Source: JAUVKT01 sp964634565 (GTDB lineage: Bacteria > Bacteroidota > Bacteroidia > Bacteroidales > VadinHA17). From it: a DNA stretch of 8,137 bases. The notes under the pieces were generated by a model. The model was not told where the DNA came from, ran no database searches, and was given only the letters and a program-made list of their open reading frames with translations. Within the stretch, counting starts at the first letter, position 1; each line of letters begins with the position of its first letter. The DNA lies in contig CAZWLP010000095.1 in assembly GCA_964634565.1 (NCBI GenBank), positions 1 through 8,137 of the forward strand. Reading direction: 5' to 3'. A program made the translations under genes and the position numbers. Positions 1 to 7,465 of the stretch are shown in pieces.

Positions 1-44
1 GTATCGTCGCATGATGATTCTATGGCAAGTATAGTGACAGACAT
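1..44 (-). CDS. tsaD: tRNA N6-adenosine threonylcarbamoyltransferase TsaD, N-terminal fragment cut by window edge
   Basis: Reading the minus strand from the ATG at 44-42 gives MSVTILAIESSCDD, open to the window edge. The ILAIESSCDDT-type opening is the hallmark N-terminus of the TsaD/Kae1/Gcp family, part of its ASKHA-fold ATP-binding core. TsaD works in the cytoplasm with TsaB and TsaE to transfer the threonylcarbamoyl group from threonylcarbamoyl-AMP onto A37 of ANN-decoding tRNAs, making t6A; it is usually essential. Only about 14 of the usual ~340 residues are present, so the metal-binding histidines cannot be checked. The gene diverges from tamB with 59 bp between the start codons; I recall this neighbourhood from other Bacteroidota. 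The identification rests on a short but very distinctive motif. Confidence 0.88.
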   Translation of the reverse strand, partial: MSVTILAIESSCDD

Positions 45-69
45 TTAAAATTTAATTCGATTTTTTACC

Positions 70-77
70 TATTTTTG
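70..77 (+). promoter_or_regulatory. Candidate Bacteroidota -7 box upstream of tamB
   Basis: TATTTTTG matches the Bacteroidota -7 consensus TAnnTTTG exactly. It lies 26 bp before the tamB ATG, which would give a short leader of about 20 nt. No TTG-type -33 box is seen at the expected distance (about positions 45-51 are only A and T), so the call rests on one box in an AT-rich spacer. The same 59-bp spacer must also carry the tsaD promoter on the other strand, for which no clean box was found. Confidence 0.4.
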
Positions 78-88
78 GAATGCGATTT

Positions 89-93
89 GAGGA
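89..93 (+). promoter_or_regulatory. Possible Shine-Dalgarno (GAGGA) of tamB
   Basis: GAGGA ends 10 nt before the ATG at 104. This is a usable, slightly long spacing. It supports the 104 start, although many Bacteroidota genes do not depend on a Shine-Dalgarno sequence. Confidence 0.4.
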
Positions 94-103
94 CTAACTA
101 ATA

Positions 104-3100
104 ATGGGCAAAATTAAGAAAATATATAAATATACTTTCATCATATTCTTTCTGTTTATTGTTCTGCCTTCAATAGCCTTCTTTATGCTAAAAATGCCAT
201 CAGTTCAGACATATCTTGGCGGAAGGTTTATGAACAATATATCTGAAAAGATTAAGGGTGAAATTGAATTCAGTCATATTCACTTTTCCTTTTTCAACAG
301 AGTAAGGGTTAACGACTTACTTATCAGGGATTTCTCATCAGATACCCTTATCTATTCCCCCTTTGTTGATGCCGGGATAAGAAAGATAAAAAAGAAGGAA
401 CGCCTTCTTCGACTGGGCAGAATATATGTTGAAGAGCCCATTATTAAAATAAAACCTGACTCTGCAGGAGATCTTAATATTCTTTACTACATCGATTTTA
501 TTATACCTGAAGATACTGCAAAACGAAATCGTGAGCTATCAATTAGCCAGATCAGGGTAAGTAACGGTACTTTAAGCTATACTAATGGTGATTCTGCTTC
601 TTCAGATTCAAGACTAATTGATTTTAATAATATCAGATTAAATGAATTTGATATTACAATTGATAACCTTAATAAACTATGGAAGAAGGTAAATCTTAGC
701 CTGTCTGAACTATCTTTTAAAACAGAGCAGGGATTTGAGCTTGTAAATATGTTTACTCAGGTAGATATAGGATCGGATTATTTCTACCTTATCGATCCCA
801 CAATCAGGACCGGTGGCAGTTTTATTAATTCCGACCTGCTGGGCATTGATTATACAAGCAATAATGAAAATTTTAACTTTAATAAAGATGGAAATCTGAG
901 ATTAAAGATCAATAGCTCGGTTATTGCTCTCTCAGACCTGGGATATTTTATCGACGACCTCTATGATTTTAAAGAAGAAGTCTCATTATCAGGAGATTTA
1001 AGGGGTACTATTGCTGAACTAAAAGGAAGAAACCTGGATCTCTCTATTTCCGATACCACGAGATTATTATTCGATTTTGATATGTCTGGTCTTCCGGAAA
1101 TAGATAATACCTTTATGTTTATTAACGTTAAAGAATTTAAAACACATACTTCCTCAATTGAGGAAATAAAAATACCAGGTAAAGGATTTATTGACCTGGG
1201 GGATGAAGTAAGGAGATTAGGGAATATTTCCTTTGTTGGAAAGTTCACCGGCTTTCTGACTGATTTTGTTACCTACGGGAAATTCAAAAGCGAACTGGGA
1301 AATATTTCAACCGACATTCTTTTTAAGCCAGATAAAAAACAGTCCTTCGTATATACAGGATCATTCGATATAGAAGGAGCTGATATTGGGAAACTTATCG
1401 GATCAGAAAATTTACTTGGCAGCGCCTCGGCATCATTTGAAATAGATGGCTACTCAGAATCATTTAATAAATTTCGTGCTAATCTGAAAGGATCAATAGA
1501 TAGTCTCGAACTTAATAACTATATCTATCGGGATATTGAGGTAGATGGATTGTTTACGGAAAGAGTTTTTGACGGTTCAGTTAATTCAAAAAGTGATAAC
1601 CTTGATATGAACCTGCTTGGAAGATTTGATTTTAGCGATACAATACCTGAACTGGATTTCTCACTTAACCTGCTTAATGCAAATCTCTATGCCTTGAATA
1701 TTGACCCGGAAGACTCAACTTCCTCACTATCTATGCTCCTTACAGCCAATATAATAGGCAACCAAATAGATAATCTGGCAGGCGAAGTCAGAATGCTCAA
1801 TTCGAGAATCAGAAAATTCGGTGAGGAGCTGGAATTATATGATGTTGGTTTAAAAGCATCAGAAGAAAACGATATCTATAAGCTCGAACTCAGAACCGAC
1901 CTTATAGATGCTGAATTATATGGTGATTATAATATATCAACCATTGGAAGAGGTATCAGAAATATTGCATATAGACTTGCTCCGTCTCTTGCAAGAGAAG
2001 ATACTGCTGACCTTAATACGTCGCAAGAAAGATTTGCTTACTCAATAAATTTCAAAAATAGCGACAGAGTTAATGAATTTTTCAGAACAGGATTACAGAT
2101 AGCACCGGGGACCCGCATATCTGGCGAATTATTACCTGATAACAGGATGACCATTAATGCTATTGGAGACTATATTGTATATGATAATAATTCCCTGATT
2201 AATTTTACTCTTGATGCAGAGGCAAGAGATACTATATCAAGGCTAAATATAAGTAGCTACAAAGCAAACCTGATAAACAGAATCGATATCGATTCACTTA
2301 GTTTTAATATTAGTACAATACCCGATAATGTAGATCTGAATATTACATGGAAGAACGAAGGCAGCCCTGACAAGGGAGGTAAGATAGCTATGCATGGTGA
2401 ATTTATAAATGTTAATAAGGGGAACCTGGCATTTGTGGGTTCTATTCTGCCAACAACCGTTGACCTGAGAGATAAGAAATGGAATATAAGCAGTTCTGTT
2501 TTTGAAATCGATTCTACGGCTATATCATTTAGAAATTTACTGGTAAATCATAACGATGACTTTTTCAGGGTTAACGGTACAATTTCAGAAGATATGCTCG
2601 ATACGCTATATCTCGATTTCAACAACCTCGACCTGTCGGCCTTAAATCATATTAAGAAGCAGGACGAATCGACTAAAGAAGACAAAATAGATTTTCATAT
2701 AGCCGGAAATCTTGGAGGAAACATACTCCTTACAGATTTTTATAATAACCCTATGTTCGAATCAAACCTGTCGATAGACTCATTTAAGACCAATGAGCAC
2801 GAACATGGTGATGTAACACTTATCAGTCAGTGGGATAATATGAGTAAGGTTGCCGATATCCTTATTTTTAACAGTATAAATGGGGCACAAACATTTGGAA
2901 TAAATGGCTATTACGATCCCATAAACAGTGATCTCAATCTGCTTACTGAGGTTAGTAACATGCCTATGGATATCCTGAATCTGGTTCTGTTTAGTTTTGC
3001 CTCCGGAGTTAAGGGGTACGCATCAGGATCCGTTATTATAAGTGGTGATCCGGCCAAACCATTTATTAACGGGAAGGTAATGGCAAAGGAGTCGTCGATG

Positions 3101-4558
3101 GTAATCGATTATCTTCAAACAAGGTTTAGCTTCTCTGATACTATTATTCTTAAAGACCAGAGTTATGTATTCGACAGCATAGAGATAAGAGATGATCGGG
3201 GAAATTTCGCCATTCTGAATGGAGAAGTTTCACATAATGGTTTTAAAGATTTTGACGTTGGTATAAAAATAGATGCCAAGGATATGAGAGTACTCGATAC
3301 CCGTCAAAAGGATAATGATATCTTCTACGGAACAGCTTTCGCTTCAGGTGCAATAAATATAGAAGGCGGGGAACAGGGATTAAGCCTTAATATATCAGCT
3401 ATAACTGAAAGGAATACCAGAATCTTTATCCCACTTAACTCGAGGGAAGAAGTTTCCGATTACTCTTTTATATCATTTAAAGAACCTGTACATGACAGCA
3501 CACAGGTCAGGCAGGTTTTACTTCCAATCAGAAGACCTGAAGAGGGTTCCAGGATGGGACTGGATTTTAACCTTGATGTTACACAGGATGCAGAAATTCA
3601 GCTTGTTTTTGATGCCAGTGTCGGAGATGTAATGAGAAGCCGCGGCAGTGGCAACCTTAATCTTTCGCTCGATAAAGACGGAAACTTTACAATGTATGGC
3701 GACTATACTATTGAAGAAGGTGATTACTTGCTGACTCTTGGAAATATCTTCAATAAAAGATTTGAAGTAGAGAATGGGGGATCAATTATATGGAACGGTG
3801 AACTTTCCAATTCGACAGTCGATATCAAAGCTATATATAAACTAAAAGCCTCACTTTTTGAACTTCTTCAAGATCCAAACTATATGGAAAGGATCCCTGT
3901 TGAATGCCACCTTAACATGACTGGTCAGCTTACAGATCCTGTAATAAGTTTTGATATTTATTTACCTACTGCAGATGAGCAAACCAGGACTAATCTCAGG
4001 AACGCAATTAACAGTGACGAAGAAATGAGCAGGCAATTCCTGTATTTACTTGTAATGAATAGTTTCTACCCCGACCCATCATTTGCAAATACAGCCAGCA
4101 CAACCACTACCGGAGCATCTGCCATGGGGGTTACAACCACCGAAATGTTATCCAATCAACTTAGTAACTGGCTCTCTCAGATAAGTAATGACTTTGATAT
4201 TGGTTTCACATATAGACCGGGAAATGAAATCAGTACGCAGGAAGTGGAAGTTGCACTCTCTACCCAGTTACTTAACGATCGTGTAACCATTAATGGCAAT
4301 TTTGATGTTGCCGGACAGGAAACAAGCTCTTCTACAAATGATATTACCGGTGATTTTGATGTCGAAGTAAAATTAACAGAAAAGCTAAGACTTAAGGTGT
4401 TTAACAAGTCAAATGACAATATTCTTTATGAAACCGCTCCCTATACACAGGGCTTTGGCTTCTTCTTCCGACAGGAATTCAATAAATTCAGGGATATTTT
4501 TAATAGAAGGAATAAAGACATCAGGAAGGAAGAAGAAATAAATTTGTCGAATAATTAA
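104..4558 (+). CDS. tamB: TamB-family translocation/assembly module protein (AsmA-like / DUF490)
   Basis: A 1484-residue protein. Residues ~1-9 are basic and ~10-29 form one hydrophobic segment (core TFIIFFLFIVLPSIAFFML), an uncleaved inner-membrane anchor. Next comes an AsmA-like start (VQTYLGGRF..., then FFNRVRVNDLLIRD...SDTLIYS), then about 900 residues of alternating polar/hydrophobic beta-strands, as expected for the hydrophobic groove of bridge-like proteins. The TamB C-terminal domain (DUF490) covers roughly 960-1465. It includes GDPAKPFINGKV near 982, a GSGNLNLSLD...GDYTIEEGDYLLTLGN block near 1180-1215, a Ser/Thr-rich stretch near 1327-1345, SNQLSNWLSQISNDFDIGF near 1350, and a C-terminal strand ending in FFFRQEFNKF. 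In proteobacteria TamB works with the Omp85 protein TamA in outer-membrane protein assembly, and TamB/YhdP/YdbH also serve phospholipid transport to the outer membrane; the exact role in Bacteroidota is less settled. No Omp85 partner lies in this window. The length is normal for Bacteroidota TamB and the frame is intact. Start 104 gives a complete membrane anchor and follows GAGGA. Confidence 0.93.
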   Translation: MGKIKKIYKYTFIIFFLFIVLPSIAFFMLKMPSVQTYLGGRFMNNISEKIKGEIEFSHIHFSFFNRVRVNDLLIRDFSSDTLIYSPFVDAGIRKIKKKERLLRLGRIYVEEPIIKIKPDSAGDLNILYYIDFIIPEDTAKRNRELSISQIRVSNGTLSYTNGDSASSDSRLIDFNNIRLNEFDITIDNLNKLWKKVNLSLSELSFKTEQGFELVNMFTQVDIGSDYFYLIDPTIRTGGSFINSDLLGIDYTSNNENFNFNKDGNLRLKINSSVIALSDLGYFIDDLYDFKEEVSLSGDLRGTIAELKGRNLDLSISDTTRLLFDFDMSGLPEIDNTFMFINVKEFKTHTSSIEEIKIPGKGFIDLGDEVRRLGNISFVGKFTGFLTDFVTYGKFKSELGNISTDILFKPDKKQSFVYTGSFDIEGADIGKLIGSENLLGSASASFEIDGYSESFNKFRANLKGSIDSLELNNYIYRDIEVDGLFTERVFDGSVNSKSDNLDMNLLGRFDFSDTIPELDFSLNLLNANLYALNIDPEDSTSSLSMLLTANIIGNQIDNLAGEVRMLNSRIRKFGEELELYDVGLKASEENDIYKLELRTDLIDAELYGDYNISTIGRGIRNIAYRLAPSLAREDTADLNTSQERFAYSINFKNSDRVNEFFRTGLQIAPGTRISGELLPDNRMTINAIGDYIVYDNNSLINFTLDAEARDTISRLNISSYKANLINRIDIDSLSFNISTIPDNVDLNITWKNEGSPDKGGKIAMHGEFINVNKGNLAFVGSILPTTVDLRDKKWNISSSVFEIDSTAISFRNLLVNHNDDFFRVNGTISEDMLDTLYLDFNNLDLSALNHIKKQDESTKEDKIDFHIAGNLGGNILLTDFYNNPMFESNLSIDSFKTNEHEHGDVTLISQWDNMSKVADILIFNSINGAQTFGINGYYDPINSDLNLLTEVSNMPMDILNLVLFSFASGVKGYASGSVIISGDPAKPFINGKVMAKESSMVIDYLQTRFSFSDTIILKDQSYVFDSIEIRDDRGNFAILNGEVSHNGFKDFDVGIKIDAKDMRVLDTRQKDNDIFYGTAFASGAINIEGGEQGLSLNISAITERNTRIFIPLNSREEVSDYSFISFKEPVHDSTQVRQVLLPIRRPEEGSRMGLDFNLDVTQDAEIQLVFDASVGDVMRSRGSGNLNLSLDKDGNFTMYGDYTIEEGDYLLTLGNIFNKRFEVENGGSIIWNGELSNSTVDIKAIYKLKASLFELLQDPNYMERIPVECHLNMTGQLTDPVISFDIYLPTADEQTRTNLRNAINSDEEMSRQFLYLLVMNSFYPDPSFANTASTTTTGASAMGVTTTEMLSNQLSNWLSQISNDFDIGFTYRPGNEISTQEVEVALSTQLLNDRVTINGNFDVAGQETSSSTNDITGDFDVEVKLTEKLRLKVFNKSNDNILYETAPYTQGFGFFFRQEFNKFRDIFNRRNKDIRKEEEINLSNN

Positions 4559-4636
4559 ATTAATGTGGTAAATAAAGCTCTTTTTTTGCCGCAGGTCGCT
4601 TTAAAATAGCCTGTTCTATAGTTCCCAACAGACTGC

Positions 4637-4666
4637 TTGCACTTATAAAAAATAAAACTATTTTTG
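4637..4666 (+). promoter_or_regulatory. Bacteroidota-type promoter of nhaD
   Basis: A -33 TTG (4637-4639) is followed after 19 bp by TATTTTTG (4659-4666), an exact match to the TAnnTTTG -7 box of the primary Bacteroidota sigma factor. Box sequence and spacing both fit. Transcription would begin near 4671-4674, leaving a leader of about 65 nt before the ATG at 4738. The leader is AT-rich, has no Shine-Dalgarno and shows no obvious structure. This suggests nhaD has its own promoter and does not depend on tamB read-through. The rest of the tamB-nhaD spacer shows no convincing terminator. Confidence 0.6.
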
Positions 4667-4737
4667 TTTCATAATTTTTATAGCTATCCAGAATAGAATT
4701 TAACTAGTATAGTACAAAACCTTAAAATCTAATCTCT

Positions 4738-6207
4738 ATGTTTATTGCAATGGTTGTGCTCTTTATTATCGGATACACGATGATAGCACTGGAGCACCCA
4801 ATCAAGATCGAAAAAGCAGCATCAGCCCTGCTGCTCGGATCAATTCTATGGGCACTTTATGCTTTGTTCAGTAACCAGATATTAAGTCTGGGTTACTCTC
4901 CATCATGGATGGAAATAAAAGAAATGGCAGAAACATTCCTGCACAATATCAAGCCTACTATGGATGAGATTGGCTTTGCCACCTCTCCTTATGCAGAGAC
5001 AGTTGAGACTGCCCATAGCACAAGTCACTTTGTAAAAGAAGAACTTGGACACCACCTTATTGAAATAGCTGAAATTCTTTTCTTCCTCTTTGGAGCGATG
5101 ACAATTGTTGAGACAATCGACCAGCACCAGGGATTTAAAGTAATTACTGACAAGATCGTCACCACAAATAAAGTTAAACTCCTCTGGATACTTGGATTCC
5201 TGACTTTCTTTATGTCGGCGGCTCTTGATAACCTTACCACAACAATAGTTATGGTAGCCTTGCTAAGAAAGCTTATTGAAGATAAAAAGACCAGGTGGTT
5301 CTTCGCAAGTATTATCGTTATTGCTGCAAATGCCGGCGGAGCATGGTCGCCGATAGGTGATGTTACAACTATTATGCTCTGGATAGGTGGACAGGTAACA
5401 ACTCTGGCAATAATGTCGAGGGTTATAATCCCAAGTCTAATAAGCATGACTGTGCCCCTTATTCTTCTGTCATTTATTTTAAAGGGACATGTTACAAGGC
5501 CACAGGTCGATACATCGCAGCAGGAATACACAACCTACAGAGAAAGATTATTTATACTTATCCTGGGAGTCGGTGCATTAATAAATGTTCCAATTTTCAA
5601 AACCCTAACCCACCTCCCTCCCTACTTAGGTATGCTGTTTGGCCTTGGAGTATTATGGCTCGTAACAGAAATTATGCATAGAAATAAACCCGATGTTGTA
5701 AGAGGCAAGACAACTATCTTCTATATTGTTAAAAAAGTTGATACACCTACAATATTCTTCTTCCTGGGTATATTACTGGCTGTTGCAAGTCTGCAGTCGG
5801 CAGGCCAGCTCAGTCTGCTTGCCAACTTCCTTGATGAAAAACTTGGGAATATCTACGCAATAAATATTGCAATAGGAGCACTTTCTGCAATTGTGGATAA
5901 TGTTCCTCTTGTAGCCGGTGCAATGGGAATGTATCCTACTGTAAGTCCTGAAATGCTTCAGGTTGCCGCTGATCCTGCATATATGCATTTCTTTGTACAG
6001 GATGGTTTATTCTGGGAATTTCTGGCATATTGTGCCGGAACCGGTGGTAGTATGTTAATAATCGGATCGGCTGCAGGTGTTGCTGCGATGGGCCTTGAGC
6101 GTATAGATTTTATCTGGTATATGAAAAAGATTACCTGGCTGGCAGTCATTGGTTACCTTGCAGGTGCTGGTGCATACTGGGTTCAGGCTCAGATATGGGT
6201 GCATTAA
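4738..6207 (+). CDS. nhaD: NhaD-type Na+/H+ antiporter
   Basis: A 489-residue polytopic inner-membrane protein of the NhaD branch of the ion transporter (IT) superfamily. NhaD exchanges cytoplasmic Na+ (or Li+) for external H+, supporting salt and alkali tolerance and internal pH. The start MFIAMVVLFIIGYTMIALEHP(I/L)KI is the usual N-terminus of the family, so ATG 4738 is kept. Helices alternate with family motifs: SAALDNLTTTI at 160-170 (Asp164, Asn165), AANAGGAWSPIGDVTT at 196-211 (Asp208), a second inverted-repeat motif SAIVDNVPLVAG at 383-394 (Asp387, Asn388), and GTGGSMLIIGSAAG at 434-447. The paired DN motifs in half-helices are expected to form the ion site. A loop of about 60 residues between the second and third helical regions (~48-108) is polar and holds four histidines (93, 97, 105, 106). 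The gene has its own promoter and terminator and lies upstream of exbB-exbD-tonB. Substrate preference (Na+ versus Li+ or K+) cannot be read from sequence. Confidence 0.93.
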   Translation: MFIAMVVLFIIGYTMIALEHPIKIEKAASALLLGSILWALYALFSNQILSLGYSPSWMEIKEMAETFLHNIKPTMDEIGFATSPYAETVETAHSTSHFVKEELGHHLIEIAEILFFLFGAMTIVETIDQHQGFKVITDKIVTTNKVKLLWILGFLTFFMSAALDNLTTTIVMVALLRKLIEDKKTRWFFASIIVIAANAGGAWSPIGDVTTIMLWIGGQVTTLAIMSRVIIPSLISMTVPLILLSFILKGHVTRPQVDTSQQEYTTYRERLFILILGVGALINVPIFKTLTHLPPYLGMLFGLGVLWLVTEIMHRNKPDVVRGKTTIFYIVKKVDTPTIFFFLGILLAVASLQSAGQLSLLANFLDEKLGNIYAINIAIGALSAIVDNVPLVAGAMGMYPTVSPEMLQVAADPAYMHFFVQDGLFWEFLAYCAGTGGSMLIIGSAAGVAAMGLERIDFIWYMKKITWLAVIGYLAGAGAYWVQAQIWVH

Positions 6208-6262
6208 ACTTTAAGGATTAACAGGATACGCAATAATCGCTGTTAACAAATAAATTATAAAG

Positions 6263-6299
6263 CGGGATATAATACAAAACATTATATCTCGTTTTTTTT
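6263..6299 (+). terminator. Rho-independent terminator after nhaD
   Basis: An 11-bp stem pairs 6263-6273 (CGGGATATAAT) with 6281-6291 (ATTATATCTCG), with one G-U wobble and a 7-nt loop (ACAAAAC). It is followed immediately by eight T residues (6292-6299). It lies 56 bp after the nhaD stop and points rightward. There is no matching T-tract on the other strand, so it looks one-directional. It separates nhaD transcription from the exbB unit. Confidence 0.88.
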
Positions 6300-6323
6300 A
6301 TAACTTCGGCATTGTAAATCTGG

Positions 6324-6334
6324 TCGGTGACCGA
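6324..6334. promoter_or_regulatory. Short perfect palindrome in the exbB upstream region (possible operator)
   Basis: TCGGTGACCGA is a perfect 5-bp inverted repeat around one central base. It is GC-rich within an AT-rich spacer and lies 48 bp before the exbB ATG. A one-mismatch -7-like box, TAAATCTG (6315-6322), ends just before it, so the palindrome would fall near a start site and could bind a repressor. No TTG -33 box accompanies that box, and a palindrome this short can occur by chance. No regulator can be named from it. Confidence 0.22.
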
Positions 6335-6382
6335 GAATACAAAGCTTTTTAATCACTGTTTAACTTAAATGAATATTCTGAA

Positions 6383-7066
6383 ATGAGTTTATTAACCATA
6401 GCTTTACAGGAAGGCGAAGTACTGATAGAAGAAGGAAACGAAATTACCATGTCTTTTGGTGAATTAATGCTTAAAGGTGGCTGGGTCATGGTGCCTATAC
6501 TTATACTTTCTATCATTGCCATATATATCTTCGTTGAAAGATGGTATGTTATATCAAAAGCAGGTAAGGAAGATATGAACTTTATGGATCGCATAAAGGA
6601 TTATATATATGATGGTAAAATTGAAGCCGCAACCGACCTGTGTAAATCGAGCAAAAGCCCGGCTGCCCATATGGTGGAAAAGGGAATCAGCCGCATCGGC
6701 AGACCATTAAATGATGTTAATACAGCAATCGAGAATGTAGGTAAGCTGGAGGTCTATAAACTTGAAAAGGGACTACCATCACTGGCAACTATTGCCGGAG
6801 CAGCACCAATGATAGGGTTTTTAGGTACTGTTATCGGCATGATTAAGGCATTTTACGATATGTCTAATGCAGGAAACAATATTGATGTGTCGCTGCTGAG
6901 TAATGGAATATATACTGCGATGGTTACAACAGCTGCCGGTCTGGCGGTAGGTATACTGGCATATTTTGCCTATAATATACTTGTTGGAATGGTAGAGAAA
7001 GTGATTTTCCGACTCGAGGCTACTTCAAGCGAATTTATGGATATACTGAACGAACCAGCAAAATAG
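6383..7066 (+). CDS. exbB: MotA/TolQ/ExbB-family proton channel protein (ExbB)
   Basis: A 227-residue inner-membrane protein of the MotA/TolQ/ExbB family. With ExbD it forms the ion-driven motor that powers a TonB- or TolA-type transducer. Three helices are visible: ~33-52 (WVMVPILILSIIAIYIFVER), ~131-157 and ~177-203, with a cytoplasmic domain at ~53-130. The family core GAAPMIGFLGTVIGMI (139-154) contains Thr149, and TTAAGLAVG (182-190) contains Thr183; these line up with E. coli ExbB Thr148 and Thr181 that line the ion path. There is no signal peptide. ATG 6383 is the first start in the frame and gives a short periplasmic N-terminus (~1-30). Met23 (6449) is a possible but less likely alternative, since Bacteroidota ExbB proteins usually carry a short leader before the KGGW motif. 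No clear Shine-Dalgarno is seen. exbD begins 6 bp after the stop, so the two are co-transcribed. The sequence cannot fully separate ExbB from TolQ. Confidence 0.9.
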   Translation: MSLLTIALQEGEVLIEEGNEITMSFGELMLKGGWVMVPILILSIIAIYIFVERWYVISKAGKEDMNFMDRIKDYIYDGKIEAATDLCKSSKSPAAHMVEKGISRIGRPLNDVNTAIENVGKLEVYKLEKGLPSLATIAGAAPMIGFLGTVIGMIKAFYDMSNAGNNIDVSLLSNGIYTAMVTTAAGLAVGILAYFAYNILVGMVEKVIFRLEATSSEFMDILNEPAK

Positions 7067-7072
7067 AAAACT

Positions 7073-7465
7073 ATGGCTATTCAATCCAGAAATAAGATAA
7101 GTGTAAGTTTCAGTATGGCCGGAATGTCTGATATAGTCTTTTTGTTACTTATTTTCTTTATGATAACATCAACACTTATCCACCCGACAGCCCTTAAACT
7201 GCTACTGCCCAAGGGAGCCAACCAGGCCAATGCGAAACCATTAACCACGGTTTCTATTACACGCGATCTGCAATACTATGTTGAAGATCAACCTGTTGCC
7301 TTTGAAGACCTGGAAAGCAAGCTCCAGCAGATTATCGGGACTAACGAAGAAGTGTATGTTTCGCTTCATGCAGATAAGACAGTACCATGGGATTATGTTA
7401 TCCAGGTAATGAATATTTGTAAAAACAATAAGTATAAACTAATTGCCGCAACAACGCCAAAATAA
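7073..7465 (+). CDS. exbD: ExbD/TolR-family biopolymer transport protein (ExbD)
   Basis: A 130-residue protein of the ExbD/TolR family, at the family's usual length. A short cytoplasmic N-terminus (1-19) leads into one membrane helix (~20-37), SDIVFLLLIFFMITSTLI. Asp20 at the start of the helix matches the essential ion-carrying Asp25 of E. coli ExbD. The periplasmic domain (~45-130) ends with the usual pattern: VYVSLHADKTVPWDYV (94-109), then an ICKNNKYKLIAATTP terminus. ExbD dimers sit inside the ExbB pentamer and carry H+ (in some systems possibly Na+) across the membrane to move the transducer. The gene follows exbB by 6 bp, and its last 23 bases appear to overlap the start of the transducer gene. 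ExbD versus TolR is not resolvable from this protein alone. Confidence 0.9.
   Translation: MAIQSRNKISVSFSMAGMSDIVFLLLIFFMITSTLIHPTALKLLLPKGANQANAKPLTTVSITRDLQYYVEDQPVAFEDLESKLQQIIGTNEEVYVSLHADKTVPWDYVIQVMNICKNNKYKLIAATTPK

Noticed and set aside
961..1248. 95-codon minus-strand frame inside tamB, and a similar 80-codon one at 4177-4419
   Set aside because: Both are antisense shadows of an intact, confidently identified gene, with Ser/Leu-rich composition expected from complementing it and no start signals of their own.
4084..4150. Ser/Thr-rich low-complexity run in TamB as a possible novel insertion
   Set aside because: I recall this kind of run as common in Bacteroidota TamB proteins just before the SNQLSNWLSQI block, so it is a family trait rather than an insertion.
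4573..4603. Possible tamB terminator: TAAAGC paired with GCTTTA
   Set aside because: The stem is only 6 bp with a 19-nt loop. The T-run (4581-4587) lies inside the loop rather than after the stem, so it does not fit an intrinsic terminator.
4611..4631. CTGTT / AACAG inverted repeat in the tamB-nhaD spacer
   Set aside because: A 5-bp AT-containing stem with an 11-nt loop and no T-tract is expected by chance in a spacer of this length.
5025..5531. 168-codon minus-strand open frame inside nhaD
   Set aside because: It lies wholly within the well-supported nhaD gene. Its translation has no recognisable domain and looks like the complement of hydrophobic codons.
6312..6345. Promoter made of TTG (6312) and TACAAAGC (6338) before exbB
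   Set aside because: The second element lacks the TTTG of the -7 box, and the 23-bp spacing is too long for the 19-21 bp seen in Bacteroidota promoters.
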